Notes: generated by a model from the sequence alone, not told the origin. Shown: positions 1 through 9,378, counted from the first letter of the stretch. The stretch is DNA of 64,000 nt from Lysinibacillus sp. BPa_S21 (GCF_023337795.1 NZ_JALIRS010000004.1:248001-312000), one strand, 5' to 3'. Numbers and translations are program-made.

Positions 1-1
1 T

Positions 2-673
2 ATTTTCTTTATTGCTTCTTATTTTACACAAGCATTATTCCCGGATGTTTCTGTGTTCGAAAATGTAGATGATACATTGCCGGAAATTGGTTTATATGTA
101 GGAGGGAAGCTATTCCAACTACTTTTCATTGCTGGAGCTTTCGCTGCTACTGTAGCTTCAGGACTTGCATCTCATGCAAGTGCATCTCGTTTGCTATTTG
201 TTATGGGCAGAAATGGTGTACTTCCTAAAAAAACTTTCGGATACTTACACCCTAAATTTAGAACGCCTGTTTTTACGATTGTTTTGACGGGAATCGTATC
301 ATTATTTGCAATAGGACCAAATTTAGAATTAATTGCTTCAGTCATTAACTTTGGGGCATTAATTGCATTCACATTCGTTAATCTATCTGTTATTGTTCAT
401 TTCTATATTCGTGAAAAAAGGAGATCAGGCAGTGAAACCTTTAAGTACTTAATTATGCCCTCTTTAGGAGCATTAGCTACTGGAGTTCTTTGGTATCATT
501 TACACGTTGATGCATTTATAGGTGGAATCGTTTGGCTTATAATCGGAACCATTTACATGCTGTTTATAACAAGATTCTTTAAAAAAGAACTTGGAAGCAT
601 GGACTCTATTGATGACTTGGAGTCATTAGATAAAGAGATTTTTAATGAAGATAAGATTAAAGTCTTGAATTAA
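2..673 (+). CDS. APC-family amino acid/polyamine permease, C-terminal part (5' end outside window)
   Basis: The reading frame is open from the first bases of the window, so this is the C-terminal part (about 223 residues) of a longer membrane protein. A GTG at 53 is only an internal codon. Several hydrophobic segments are separated by short charged loops. The stretch GLASHASASRLLFVMGRNG followed by LPKKTFGYLHPKFRTP is the typical loop between transmembrane segments 8 and 9 of APC-superfamily amino acid/polyamine permeases. The C-terminus is charged and cytoplasmic. The following gene is an M20 deacylase, so the substrate may be an amino acid derivative, but this cannot be read from the fragment. 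A hairpin terminator follows the stop codon, so the permease is probably a separate transcript end. Confidence 0.8.
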   Translation: MFFIASYFTQALFPDVSVFENVDDTLPEIGLYVGGKLFQLLFIAGAFAATVASGLASHASASRLLFVMGRNGVLPKKTFGYLHPKFRTPVFTIVLTGIVSLFAIGPNLELIASVINFGALIAFTFVNLSVIVHFYIREKRRSGSETFKYLIMPSLGALATGVLWYHLHVDAFIGGIVWLIIGTIYMLFITRFFKKELGSMDSIDDLESLDKEIFNEDKIKVLN

Positions 674-679
674 CTATAT

Positions 680-712
680 AGAGGATGAGAATCGATAATC
701 TTCCTCTTTTTA
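680..712 (+). terminator. Probable rho-independent terminator after the permease
   Basis: AGAGGA pairs with TCCTCT around a short loop and is followed by a T run. It lies 7 bases after the permease stop codon. Confidence 0.55.
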
Positions 713-745
713 ATGACACAAGAAGTAAATAAAGGAGTGATTGCT

Positions 746-1999
746 TTGAAAGAAAAAATTCGACTTTATATAGAAGAAAATAAAGAAGAATTATTTAAAA
801 CAATTCAAGATGTCGTACGTATAAAAAGCGTTGTTGGTAATGAACAAGAGATGCAATTATACATGAAAAAAAAATATGAAGAACTTAACTTGATTTTGCA
901 TGAGATTGAACCAAAATATGAGAAGGTTTCAGCTCATGAAGCGTTTATTGATTCAGGTATTCCGTTTGAAGACCGAAAAAATATTATTGGAATACATAAA
1001 GGTGTCTCCAATGGTAAATCATTAACGATTCATGGGCATGTAGATGTTGTTTCTCCAGAACCTTATTCAAACTGGACGATGGACCCATGGAGTGGAGATA
1101 TTATTGGAAACAAGTTATACGGTCGAGGCTCTGCCGATATGAAAGCAGGACTTATTTCAAATTGGTTCGCATTGAAAACATTAATTGATTTAGGTTATCC
1201 AATTGCTGGAGATGTTCAGCTACATTCAGTAATAGAAGAAGAAGCTGGTGGTGGAGGCGGAGCTTTAGCATGTTTGGAGGAAGGCTTCGTAACAGATGGG
1301 TACATTTCGACAGAGCCACATAATTTGAATATGACAATAAGTCATGGGGGGATTATGTATTTTCGAGTGTACGTAAAGGGAAGAACAGCGCATGCTGGTT
1401 TAGCGCATGAAGGCATCAATGCTATTTCAAAAATGATGAAAATCCTTAGTGCGCTAGATGAATTAAGTGAATGGCGTGCTAAAAATGTTAAGTTTGATTT
1501 ATTTGAAAAGGGGTCTGGACAGTCCGTTCACTTAAATTTAGGTGTACTAAAAGCTGGGGACTGGGTATCGACAGTTCCAGGGGAAGCGATCCTCGAAGGA
1601 AGAATTGGTTTTATCCCAGGGGAAACTCGCGAAGAAATTAAGCAACTAGTACAAGACACGATTATGAACTCTGTCTTAGGCGATGAGTGGATGGATAAAA
1701 ATCCACCTGTTATAGAGTGGTTTGGATGGTCAACAGAGCCATGGTACCAAGATCCTGAGAACCCTTTTGTAAAATTATTCATCGAAAATGCAGAAGATGT
1801 TATGGGACATAAAATAATAATGGTTGGAAGAGCTGGAGGAAATGATGCACGATTTACTCAGTATTACGGAAAACAAGGATTGTGCTTTGGGCCAATTGGA
1901 GAAAATATGCATGGACCAGATGAATGTGTTCATTTAGATAGCGTAGTAGAAGTAACTAATGTTTTGGCAAATTATATTATTAAGTGGAGCGAGAGTTAA
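746..1999 (+). CDS. M20 family metallopeptidase/deacylase (ArgE/DapE/ACY1 type)
   Basis: Predicted zinc hydrolase of 417 residues that would cleave an N-acyl amino acid, dipeptide or related amide in the cytoplasm. Metal-site motifs are all present: HGHVD (about residues 96-100), GRGSADMKAG with the bridging Asp (about 131), the catalytic EEE (about 164-166), STEPHN, and a C-terminal MHGPDE His. I place the start at TTG 746 because AAAGGAGTG lies 7 bases upstream. The in-frame ATG at 713 has no Shine-Dalgarno and lies in the preceding terminator region. It is followed by an aminotransferase and alanine dehydrogenase, which suggests it releases an amine or amino acid that is then transaminated. 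Exact substrate unknown; annotation as acetylornithine deacetylase would be over-precise. Confidence 0.85.
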   Translation: MKEKIRLYIEENKEELFKTIQDVVRIKSVVGNEQEMQLYMKKKYEELNLILHEIEPKYEKVSAHEAFIDSGIPFEDRKNIIGIHKGVSNGKSLTIHGHVDVVSPEPYSNWTMDPWSGDIIGNKLYGRGSADMKAGLISNWFALKTLIDLGYPIAGDVQLHSVIEEEAGGGGGALACLEEGFVTDGYISTEPHNLNMTISHGGIMYFRVYVKGRTAHAGLAHEGINAISKMMKILSALDELSEWRAKNVKFDLFEKGSGQSVHLNLGVLKAGDWVSTVPGEAILEGRIGFIPGETREEIKQLVQDTIMNSVLGDEWMDKNPPVIEWFGWSTEPWYQDPENPFVKLFIENAEDVMGHKIIMVGRAGGNDARFTQYYGKQGLCFGPIGENMHGPDECVHLDSVVEVTNVLANYIIKWSES

Positions 2000-2157
2000 T
2001 CAACGTTTCTCTCTTATCAATTAAATCGATGAAACAATTCTTGTATTCTAAATTAATTGAAAATTAAAATAATTTATTTCCGAAATGTAAGTAAATCACA
2101 TTTTAGTAGTTGGCAAGCTTATTGCTTAAAAACATTTAAAAGAGAGGATGTATTTTT

Positions 2158-3468
2158 ATGAAAAGAAATTATTCTGTTGAAGAACTTAAAGTGTTAGACC
2201 AAAAGCATTTTCTACACCCTACTTCACCAGTAAAGACAGAAAACGGTCCGGCATTTATTTTTACAGAAGGAAAAGGTGTTTATCTGTATGATATTACAGG
2301 TAAAAAAGTTATTGATGGTATGTCTTCACTTTGGAATGTGAATATCGGACATGGTAGAACAGAACTTGGTGAAGTAGCGAAGGAACAAATGGATAAATTA
2401 GCCTTCAGTTCTTGTTTTGCAACGTTTAGTAATGAGCCTGCTATTCTATTAGCAAAAAAGTTAGCAGAATTAGCACCAGGTGATTTAAATACTACATTTT
2501 TTACGTCCGGTGGTTCAGAATCCAATGATAGCGCCTATAAATTGGCTCGTCATTATTGGATATTAAAAGGGGAAACTTCTCGAAAAAAAATTATCTCAAG
2601 ATCGAGATCTTATCACGGGGTGGCAATCGGTGCTACAAGTGCGACGGGTTTAAAAGGATTTCGTGATTTTACAAATTCTAATGCACCAGATTTTCTATTC
2701 GTAGATCATTTCTCCATTCAGGCTTTACGTGATTTGATTGAAACTGAAGGTCCAGAAACAATAGCTGCTTTCATCACCGAGCCAGTACAAGGTGCAGGTG
2801 GGGTGCATGTTGCACCGGAAAATTATTTCAAAGAAATTCGTGAAATTTGCAATGAGTATGGTATTTTGATGATAACTGATGAAGTTATCACAGGATTTGG
2901 TAGGACGGGTAAGTTCTTTGCGATGGAACATTTTAATGTGGTACCGGATATGATGTGCTTTGCAAAAGGTGTTACTAGTGGATATGCACAATTAGGTGGT
3001 GTAATGATCTCAGAGAAAATACACCAAGAATTTTCTGAGTTATCAGAAGGAACTATATTGCATGGATACACGTATAGTGGTCATCCAATGGCCTGTGCAG
3101 TTGGACTGAAAAATATTGAAATTATAGAGAAAGATAATTTAGTAGCAAATGCAGAAATTCGTGGTCAAGAGCTATTAGCAGGGTTAAAAGTATTACAAGC
3201 GAAGTATCCATTTATTGTTGATGTAAGAGGATTAGGTTTAATGGCAGGTATAGAGATCTCTTATGAAGGAAGACTCCTGGCTCCGCAAATAGTGACAGAG
3301 GCAGCAAAGTTGGGATTAATATGTCGCTCTGTTGTACTAGATGCTCAAGATATTGTTGTATTTTCACCACCATTATCAATAAGCCAAAAGGAGTTAAGGG
3401 ATTTATTAGATATTCTAGAAAAGGCGATTCAAGAAGTAGAGAATCAGGTATTGGTAAATAAGTTGTAA
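2158..3468 (+). CDS. Class III PLP-dependent aminotransferase (omega-amino acid:pyruvate type)
   Basis: 436-residue fold-type I aminotransferase. Visible landmarks: SGGSES (117-122) for phosphate binding, YHG (152-154) stacking on the PLP ring, DEV (241-243) binding the pyridine nitrogen, and the Schiff-base Lys270 in CFAKGVTSGY. The SLWNVNIGHG region and overall length match the omega-amino acid:pyruvate group (beta-alanine, taurine and similar amines). A good Shine-Dalgarno (AGAGAGGATG) precedes the ATG. Alanine dehydrogenase lies about 140 bp downstream, which fits pyruvate as amino acceptor with alanine recycled by Ald. Other class III substrates such as GABA, ornithine or putrescine cannot be excluded. 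Confidence 0.85.
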   Translation: MKRNYSVEELKVLDQKHFLHPTSPVKTENGPAFIFTEGKGVYLYDITGKKVIDGMSSLWNVNIGHGRTELGEVAKEQMDKLAFSSCFATFSNEPAILLAKKLAELAPGDLNTTFFTSGGSESNDSAYKLARHYWILKGETSRKKIISRSRSYHGVAIGATSATGLKGFRDFTNSNAPDFLFVDHFSIQALRDLIETEGPETIAAFITEPVQGAGGVHVAPENYFKEIREICNEYGILMITDEVITGFGRTGKFFAMEHFNVVPDMMCFAKGVTSGYAQLGGVMISEKIHQEFSELSEGTILHGYTYSGHPMACAVGLKNIEIIEKDNLVANAEIRGQELLAGLKVLQAKYPFIVDVRGLGLMAGIEISYEGRLLAPQIVTEAAKLGLICRSVVLDAQDIVVFSPPLSISQKELRDLLDILEKAIQEVENQVLVNKL

Positions 3469-3608
3469 TACGAAAGGTGAGGTAATTTAATGAGGGGAAA
3501 TTAAAGTGATATGGGAAGAGAATGGCTGAAGTATGCAATTGAGGAAATGACAGAAGTGAAACTTGTAGTTATAAATCAAAACTAAAAAAATAGGTAGGAG
3601 GAAATATA

Positions 3609-4754
3609 ATGATAATTGGTGTACCTAAAGAAATAAAAAATAATGAAAATCGAGTAGGAATTACTCCAGCGGGTGTTGTGGCTTACAAAAAAGGTGGTCA
3701 TGAAGTAATAATTGAATCGAGTGCAGGGCTAGGTAGTGGATTTACAGACCAAGATTATTTAGATGTAGGCGCTCAAATTACTAAATCGACTAAGGAAGTT
3801 TGGGATGTTGATATGGTGATTAAAGTGAAGGAGCCGATTCAGGAGGAGTACAAATATTTTAAAGAGAATTTAATTCTCTACACATACCTACATTTAGCTC
3901 CAGAGCCAGAATTAACGAAAGCTTTGCTTGAAAGTAAAGTTACTGGAATTGCTTATGAAACAATTCAATTAGATTCAGGTGCCTTACCGTTGTTAACGCC
4001 AATGAGTGAAGTTGCAGGCCGAATGTCTGTACAAATTGGTGCACAGTTTTTAGAAAATTCCAAAGGGGGAAAAGGAGTTCTCTTAGGTGGTATTCCTGGG
4101 GTTGCACCTGGAAATGTAGTGATTATAGGTGCTGGAGTTGTCGGGACGAATGCTGCGAAAATGGCAGTAGGATTAGGTGCAAACGTAACAATTTTAGACG
4201 TTAATATTACACGCTTAAGTCAAATAGATGATATGTTCCAAGGACGTGTTCGTACACTTGCATCAAATACCTACAATATCGCTGAAGCAGTGAAAACAGC
4301 TGATTTGTTAATTGGTGCTGTGCTCATTCCAGGTTCACGTGCACCACAATTAGTTTCAAAAGAAATGATTCAAACGATGCAAAAGGGTTCTGTTGTAGTG
4401 GATGTAGCGGTAGATCAAGGGGGTTCTATTGAGACAATTGATCGAATTACTACTCATAGTAATCCTACTTATGAAGTATACGGTGTTGTGCATTACGCAG
4501 TTGCGAATATGCCAGGTGCTTGCGCGCGTACTTCAACAATGGGCTTGTCAAATGTAACTGTTCCATACGGTTTGCAAATAGCTAATAAAGGCTATCGCCA
4601 AGCTGCTTTAGATAATCCTGTTTTAGCGAAGGGGATAAACGTAGTAAATGGAAAAATAGTATATAAAGCGGTAGCTGAAGCACATGGATTACCATATACG
4701 GATCTACAAGTAGAATTAGCAGCAGAAACAACTTCGGCGTTAGCAGTTAAATAG
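3609..4754 (+). CDS. ald: Alanine dehydrogenase
   Basis: Catalyses reversible NAD-dependent oxidative deamination of L-alanine to pyruvate and ammonia. The N-terminal [17 protein letters not shown] signature, the substrate Lys and His (about K74 in VKEP and H95 in YLHLAPEP), and the Rossmann GAGVVG (174-179) followed by the acidic LDVN are all present. At 381 residues it is slightly longer than the usual 370 to 378. Shine-Dalgarno TAGGAGG precedes the ATG. It sits after the aminotransferase and would regenerate pyruvate for it. It ends in a strong terminator. Confidence 0.95.
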   Translation: MIIGVPKEIKNNENRVGITPAGVVAYKKGGHEVIIESSAGLGSGFTDQDYLDVGAQITKSTKEVWDVDMVIKVKEPIQEEYKYFKENLILYTYLHLAPEPELTKALLESKVTGIAYETIQLDSGALPLLTPMSEVAGRMSVQIGAQFLENSKGGKGVLLGGIPGVAPGNVVIIGAGVVGTNAAKMAVGLGANVTILDVNITRLSQIDDMFQGRVRTLASNTYNIAEAVKTADLLIGAVLIPGSRAPQLVSKEMIQTMQKGSVVVDVAVDQGGSIETIDRITTHSNPTYEVYGVVHYAVANMPGACARTSTMGLSNVTVPYGLQIANKGYRQAALDNPVLAKGINVVNGKIVYKAVAEAHGLPYTDLQVELAAETTSALAVK

Positions 4755-4781
4755 AATAAGAGAAATAATGTTATTTGAAAT

Positions 4782-4838
4782 GAAAAGAAGGTGAAATTTG
4801 GTAGAGAACGTAATCTACCAAGCTTTCACCTTCTTTTC
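4782..4838 (+). terminator. Strong two-stem hairpin terminator after ald
   Basis: AAGAAGGTGAAA pairs with TTTCACCTTCTT and encloses a second stem, TTGGTAGA with TCTACCAA. It is followed by TTTTC. It could work in both directions. Confidence 0.75.
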
Positions 4839-5132
4839 TATTTAACATGAATGCCTGCAGATTGTAGTTCTTTATAAAACTATAATTTGCAAATTCATTC
4901 AACAATAAGTACTTCTCCGATGGCATGGGTATTGTAGTTCCAAAAAAAGTAGGTTAATAAAAGTGTAGGGAGACGTGTTCAACTTCAAAAAGAATGTAAG
5001 CTTTATATTGAACATTGAGAACTAAAAGCATGTTCAGCCAAATTCCAATCATAAAACTACTTTTAAAAGCAGGTTTTTAACGTTACCGGTAATTCATATA
5101 TATAAAGTAAAAACTATTAGGAGTAGAAATCA
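4839..5132. other. Intergenic stretch before the MFS gene, no gene seen
   Basis: AT-rich spacer without a coding-like frame, repeat or clear operator. The only assignable element is AGGAG at 5119-5123, the ribosome binding site of the next gene. Confidence 0.5.
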
Positions 5133-6404
5133 TTGGACAAACAAAATAGCAGATATAGATGGGTTGTATTTGTTTCTGTATTATTTACTTATTTATTAAT
5201 GGCGAGTCAACGAACCGCCCCAGGACTGATTACAGACCAGTTGATGCGAGATTTTAATGTAACAGCATCAACGATTGGGTTATTGACGAGTATTCAATTT
5301 TTTGTCTACACGAGTTTGCAAATTCCGATGGGGATTTTAGCGGATCGATTTGGGCCAAATTTTTTCCTAATTATCGGGGCTTCTCTTACAGGTTTAGGTA
5401 CAATTATTTATAGTTTTGGTACACATGAATTCGTCCTGTTTTTTGCCAGAATACTAACTGGGGTTGGGGATGCAACCATATGGGTTAACATGGTGTTAAT
5501 TTTGGCCCAATGGTTTCAACCAAAAGAATTTGTTCGATTAATTGGCCTAGCGGGCATGACAGGAAGTCTTGGTTTCTTATTGGCGACAGTACCTTTCTCC
5601 ACATGGATACTCTTATTTGGATGGAGGGTAACATTTTTCTCAGTAGGACTACTATTATGTTTATGTGGCATTCTCCTTTATGTTGTACTTGTAAAAAAAC
5701 CAAAACAAATTTTGGGAGATGAACCAGTAGCGGATGTAGCAGAAGTGCAACGTGAAAAAACATCTGTTTTGCTACGAAGAATATTTTCAAATCCGCAAGC
5801 ATGGGCTCTATTCTTTTGCCATTTTGGGGTAGTCGGCGGTTATGTAGGGTTTATCAGTTCGTGGGCAGTTCCATACGGGATGGATATGTATGAAATGACG
5901 CGTTCAGATGCCAGCCAGCTGATTATGATTGGTCTTATCGGGGCACTGATTGGAGCACCTCTAGCTAGTTGGATTTCAAGTCGGCTTGAAACAATTAAAA
6001 GACCGTATATTGTTGTTCAAATCATTGTTCTATTAGGGTGGATTTCTTTCCTTTTATGTAATGGGCATCCTTCCTTTGTCTTTCTAATAATTATTTTCTT
6101 TATCATTGGCTTTGGATATGGGGCAAGTGCATTAACCTTTGCAGCTGTACGTCAATCTTTTAATCTGAAAGAATCTGGAATTGTTTCAGGGATTGCCAAT
6201 ACGGGCGGCTTTTTAAGTGCTGTATTGCTACCCATCATTTTTGGCTATATATTGGATCATTTTCAATCAACTTCAGGAAATCTATTTGATGGATATTACT
6301 ATGGTTTCATCACGCCGGTTATTTTCTCCATCGTTGGTTTGATTGGCGTGATGTTATTGAAGGAAAAACGTCAGAGAGTAGGACAAAAAAGAATATCCGC
6401 ATGA
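5133..6404 (+). CDS. MFS transporter
   Basis: 423-residue major facilitator superfamily protein with about 12 hydrophobic segments. An MFS signature loop (GILADRFGPN) falls after the second transmembrane segment, and a long cytoplasmic loop (about 190-215) separates the two six-helix halves. The N-terminal SQRTAPGLITDQLMRDF segment resembles organic-anion and nitrate/cyanate type carriers. The start is TTG at 5133, with AGGAG 9 bases upstream. It stands alone between two terminators, next to the ald cluster and upstream of the IclR regulator. Substrate unknown. Confidence 0.8.
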   Translation: MDKQNSRYRWVVFVSVLFTYLLMASQRTAPGLITDQLMRDFNVTASTIGLLTSIQFFVYTSLQIPMGILADRFGPNFFLIIGASLTGLGTIIYSFGTHEFVLFFARILTGVGDATIWVNMVLILAQWFQPKEFVRLIGLAGMTGSLGFLLATVPFSTWILLFGWRVTFFSVGLLLCLCGILLYVVLVKKPKQILGDEPVADVAEVQREKTSVLLRRIFSNPQAWALFFCHFGVVGGYVGFISSWAVPYGMDMYEMTRSDASQLIMIGLIGALIGAPLASWISSRLETIKRPYIVVQIIVLLGWISFLLCNGHPSFVFLIIIFFIIGFGYGASALTFAAVRQSFNLKESGIVSGIANTGGFLSAVLLPIIFGYILDHFQSTSGNLFDGYYYGFITPVIFSIVGLIGVMLLKEKRQRVGQKRISA

Positions 6405-6431
6405 GGGAATCGAAATAAGAATAACAATAAA

Positions 6432-6484
6432 AGCAGGGGTAAAGAGTATGGAAGGAAAGCCACCATTCTCTGCTCCTGTTTTTA
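6432..6484 (+). terminator. Probable terminator after the MFS gene
   Basis: Imperfect stem with arms CAGGGGTAAAGAG and CTCTGCTCCTG, followed by a T5 run. Confidence 0.5.
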
Positions 6485-6598
6485 CTACCTGATTTACAAG
6501 GTATATCAAAATAGTAAGATGTTAGGTATAATTAGTAATGAAGAAAAGAAAAATTATGATTAGATTAAACCTTGTATAGAAGGGGGAGAAAACTTAAA

Positions 6599-7357
6599 TT
6601 GACAAATAATAATAAAACGGTCGTCCGTTCAATGGATATTTTAAATTTATTTATCGATCATACTGAACTGTCATTTCAAGAAGTCATTGAGTTATCAGGA
6701 ATCCCTAAAACCACCGCTTTCCGCATGTTGAAATCTTTTGAGGAAATGGAATTTTTAGAAAAGGGAACGGATACAAAATATAGGTTAGGTATTCTCTTCC
6801 TTAAATTTGGACATCTAGTATCAACACGCCTAGATGTGCGGAAAATCGCTGATCCAATTATGAATGCGTTACATAATGATGTAAAAGAAGCCATTAATTT
6901 AATCGTTCGTGATGGTGATGATGCTGTTTATATCGAGAAAATAGATACGAAGCAAAAAGTTCGACTCTACACAGCAATTGGTAGAAAAAGTCCTCTTTAT
7001 GCAGGGGCATGCCCGCGTGCTATATTATCCTTTTTACCGGATGCAGACATAAAGGAATATCTCGATTCAGTAGAACTTAAATCATTTGCAATGGGGACGA
7101 TTACAGAAAAGGAAAGACTTTTTGAAACGATTGTGCAGGCTAGAGAACTTGGTTATACAATCAGCCATTCAGAATTAGAAAATTATACATCTGCTGTTGC
7201 AGCACCGATTTACGATCATAAAGGAGAAGTCGTTGCAGCAATGAGTATTGCGGGATTAGAAACCAATTATCAAGGAAAAAACGTTGAAATCTTCGTCGAG
7301 AAACTAAAGAAAGCTACCGCAGAGATTTCTAAACAATTGGGGTATGAACAGCTTTAA
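6599..7357 (+). CDS. IclR-family transcriptional regulator, KipR-like
   Basis: 252-residue regulator with an N-terminal winged helix-turn-helix (about residues 8-70, containing SFQEVIELSGIPKTTAFRML) and a C-terminal IclR effector domain (YAGACPRAILSFLP, GYTISHSELENYTSAVAAPI). The start is TTG 6599, with AAGGGGGAG about 10 bases upstream. A TTG at 6572 in the same frame would put the Shine-Dalgarno inside the gene. Bacillus subtilis carries an IclR protein (KipR) in the same ycsF-ycsG-ycsI-kipI-kipA group, so this gene probably controls the adjacent 5-oxoproline cluster. Candidate operators flank the pxpB-pxpA divergent region. Confidence 0.85.
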   Translation: MTNNNKTVVRSMDILNLFIDHTELSFQEVIELSGIPKTTAFRMLKSFEEMEFLEKGTDTKYRLGILFLKFGHLVSTRLDVRKIADPIMNALHNDVKEAINLIVRDGDDAVYIEKIDTKQKVRLYTAIGRKSPLYAGACPRAILSFLPDADIKEYLDSVELKSFAMGTITEKERLFETIVQARELGYTISHSELENYTSAVAAPIYDHKGEVVAAMSIAGLETNYQGKNVEIFVEKLKKATAEISKQLGYEQL

Positions 7358-7400
7358 AAAATGGGTAGTCTCAAAAGTCATTTGAGATTACCCATTTTGC
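7357..7400 (+). terminator. Rho-independent terminator after the IclR gene
   Basis: AAAATGGGTAGTCTCAAA pairs with TTTGAGATTACCCATTTT (one G-T pair). The stem begins at the stop codon. Confidence 0.7.
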
Positions 7401-7487
7401 GTTGGAGTTGATAATTTATGGATCATCACCAAAAGTTGTGGATGACATTTTTAAAAATATATGCACGGTATTTTAGTTGATTGTAGT

Positions 7488-7560
7488 GGAGACTGGACGC
7501 CCCCAGGAAGCTCTGCTCTGTGCGAAAGCGAAGCGACAGCAACAAAGCGCCCAGTCGGAA
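7488..7560. repeat. Dispersed palindromic repeat, copy A
   Basis: Arms GACTGGACGC (7491-7500) and GCGCCCAGTC (7547-7556) enclose a core GCGAAAGCGAAGCGACAGC (7522-7540). The same 19-base core recurs with 1-3 changes at 24473-24491, 42568-42586 and 42604-42622, and a shortened copy lies at 17220-17236. All copies are intergenic. Confidence 0.7.
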
Positions 7561-7624
7561 CGGAAATCAACCACACGGTTTGATGAAAAGCCTAATTTTT
7601 AGGAAATATTTTTATCTAAATATG

Positions 7625-8614
7625 CTACACCCTTTTTAAACGGAGCCCAAATGCTAATTCATGCCGTTTTTTTTCTTGACGTATTAATGCTAATTGAGCT
7701 TCTTCAAGAGTGACCTCTTTAAAATGGACGCGACCATTTGCTTGCATTTGTGCTAATGAGGGTAAATCAGCAGAAATGACTTGACCTATTTTAGGATACC
7801 CACCAGTTGTTTGACGATCTGCCATTAAAATAATAGGTTGCCCATTGGGGGGGACTTGAATCGTTCCAAATGTAACCCCTTCGGATAATAATTCAAATGG
7901 CTCTTTTAACTGAATAGCCTCTCCTTCTAATCGATAGCCCATTCGATCTGCGTGTGTAGTGATGGTGTAAGGTGTTGACAGGAATTTTTTTAAACTCTCT
8001 TCATCGAAATGCTGATATTCAGAGCCTCTTATGAAGCGGATTGTTTGCGTTTTTTTAAATGCAACAAAGGATGTGTAATCAGCTGACCAAGAAAGATGTG
8101 TCGGTTCTTTTTTTAATTGTTTAAAAAGATCCTCTCCTAACGCTGATCGTCTATCTAATTCAAAGACATCATTCTTCAGCAATTTTCTTCCTTGAAATCC
8201 TCCAATTCCAGCACGTAAATAGGTGCTTTTACTGCCCATCACATTGGGCACTTGAATGCCCCCACTAAACGATACGTAAGCTCGGCAACCACTAATCCCA
8301 GTATTAAATTTTAAAACAGAGCCTTTTTGAATGAAAAGTGGTCGCCACATTGGTGCTTCTTTGCCGTCTATTGTAGGTTGTAAATTACCACCTGTAATTG
8401 CGATCAGTTCATCCGTTTCAAATAAAAGGGTTGTTCCATAAAGTGTCACCTCAAGAGCGCCTTCTCCTTCCGAATTGCCAACAAGTAAATTCGCAATTCG
8501 CAAGGACATTGAATCCATTGCTCCTCCGACGATAACACCAAACTTTTGTAGTCCATATCTTCCTAGGTCTTGAATAGTTGCCAGCACACCTGGATGTAGT
8601 ACTTTTATGCCCAT
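7625..8614 (-). CDS. pxpC: 5-oxoprolinase subunit C (biotin-dependent carboxyltransferase family, KipA-like)
   Basis: Subunit of the ATP-dependent PxpABC 5-oxoprolinase, which opens 5-oxoproline (pyroglutamate) to glutamate. The protein (about 329 residues) opens with KVLHPGVLATIQDLGRYG and shows GAMDSMSLRIANLLVGN and TTGGYPKIGQVI, which are hallmarks of the allophanate hydrolase subunit 2/KipA family. I choose the ATG at 8614 because GGGAGATGG precedes it. The upstream ATG at 8629 has no ribosome site. It overlaps the end of pxpB by about 10 bases, implying translational coupling. In B. subtilis the same protein was first described as a kinase-inhibitor antagonist (KipA). The metabolic role is the better established family function. 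Confidence 0.9.
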   Translation of the reverse strand: MGIKVLHPGVLATIQDLGRYGLQKFGVIVGGAMDSMSLRIANLLVGNSEGEGALEVTLYGTTLLFETDELIAITGGNLQPTIDGKEAPMWRPLFIQKGSVLKFNTGISGCRAYVSFSGGIQVPNVMGSKSTYLRAGIGGFQGRKLLKNDVFELDRRSALGEDLFKQLKKEPTHLSWSADYTSFVAFKKTQTIRFIRGSEYQHFDEESLKKFLSTPYTITTHADRMGYRLEGEAIQLKEPFELLSEGVTFGTIQVPPNGQPIILMADRQTTGGYPKIGQVISADLPSLAQMQANGRVHFKEVTLEEAQLALIRQEKKRHELAFGLRLKRV

Positions 8615-9345
8615 GTTTCCATCTCCCATTCGCTCTTATATTCTTCCAACGAAATTGGTACAAACTGAATTCGATCACCCGGTTGTAATAAGGTTGGAGG
8701 AGATAGTTCAGGTTGAAACAAACGTGAAGGTGTTCGGCCGATGATTTGCCATCCACCTGGAGTTTCTAATGGGTAAATCCCTGTTTGATTTCCCGCAATT
8801 CCAACAGATCCCGGAGTAATCGATAACCGTGGAGTTTCTTTACGAGGCGTTGCTATTTGTCTGTCCATTCCGCCCATAAACGGAAAACCTGGAGCAAAGC
8901 CTATCATGTAAACAAGATATTCAACAGAAGAGTGAATTTTAATGACTTCATTAGGTGTTATCCCATGATAGGAGGCTACAAATTCTAGATCTGGTCCCAT
9001 TTCGCCACCATATACTACAGGGATTTTTACGACACGCGCCTTCGTTGTTTCAACTATATGAGATTGGTTCAGTAAAGAAAGAATTATTGCTTTCACCTTT
9101 TCGTAAGGCATTTCGCCTCCTTTTTCTACATTTGAAAAGTATACTTCAATAGGATTGTAATAAACTGTCACATTATTATAGGCAGGCACAGCCTCGATGA
9201 ATCCTTCAAATGGATTTCTCTCTAATACATTTAATATATATTTCACTTTGTAATGAATTGCCTCACTGATTCCTTCACCTACATGTATGACTAGTGCAGA
9301 ATCACTCAAAGGTCTTATCTGTACATTCTCTTTTAAATTCATCAT
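8605..9345 (-). CDS. pxpB: 5-oxoprolinase subunit B (KipI-like)
   Basis: Allophanate hydrolase subunit 1 family protein of about 246 residues. Conserved segments: PVVYGGEMGPDL, the HGITPNEVI loop, MIGFAPGFPFMGG, and SITPGSVGIAGNQTGIYP followed by ETPGGWQIIGRTP. It works with PxpC and PxpA. Three ATGs lie in frame at 9354, 9345 and 9342. The Shine-Dalgarno AGGAG touches the first, so 9345 or 9342 is the likely start. It is the first gene of a leftward two-gene unit that diverges from pxpA. B. subtilis KipI, its relative, inhibits the sporulation kinase KinA. Whether that moonlighting role exists here is unknown. Confidence 0.9.
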   Translation of the reverse strand: MMNLKENVQIRPLSDSALVIHVGEGISEAIHYKVKYILNVLERNPFEGFIEAVPAYNNVTVYYNPIEVYFSNVEKGGEMPYEKVKAIILSLLNQSHIVETTKARVVKIPVVYGGEMGPDLEFVASYHGITPNEVIKIHSSVEYLVYMIGFAPGFPFMGGMDRQIATPRKETPRLSITPGSVGIAGNQTGIYPLETPGGWQIIGRTPSRLFQPELSPPTLLQPGDRIQFVPISLEEYKSEWEMETWA

Positions 9346-9363
9346 AAAAACCATCTCCTGAAG

Positions 9364-9378
9364 TTTCGTAATTCGGTA
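9364..9378. promoter_or_regulatory. Candidate IclR/KipR box, left
   Basis: TTTCGTAATTCGGTA matches 11 of 15 bases of TTCCGAATATCGGTA at 9547-9561. The two sites flank the pxpB/pxpA divergent promoter region. Role inferred from position and from the nearby IclR gene. Confidence 0.35.

Noticed and set aside
3511..3585. 24-residue frame between the aminotransferase and ald
   Set aside because: No Shine-Dalgarno at a usable distance and no recognisable family. It may be leader DNA of ald.
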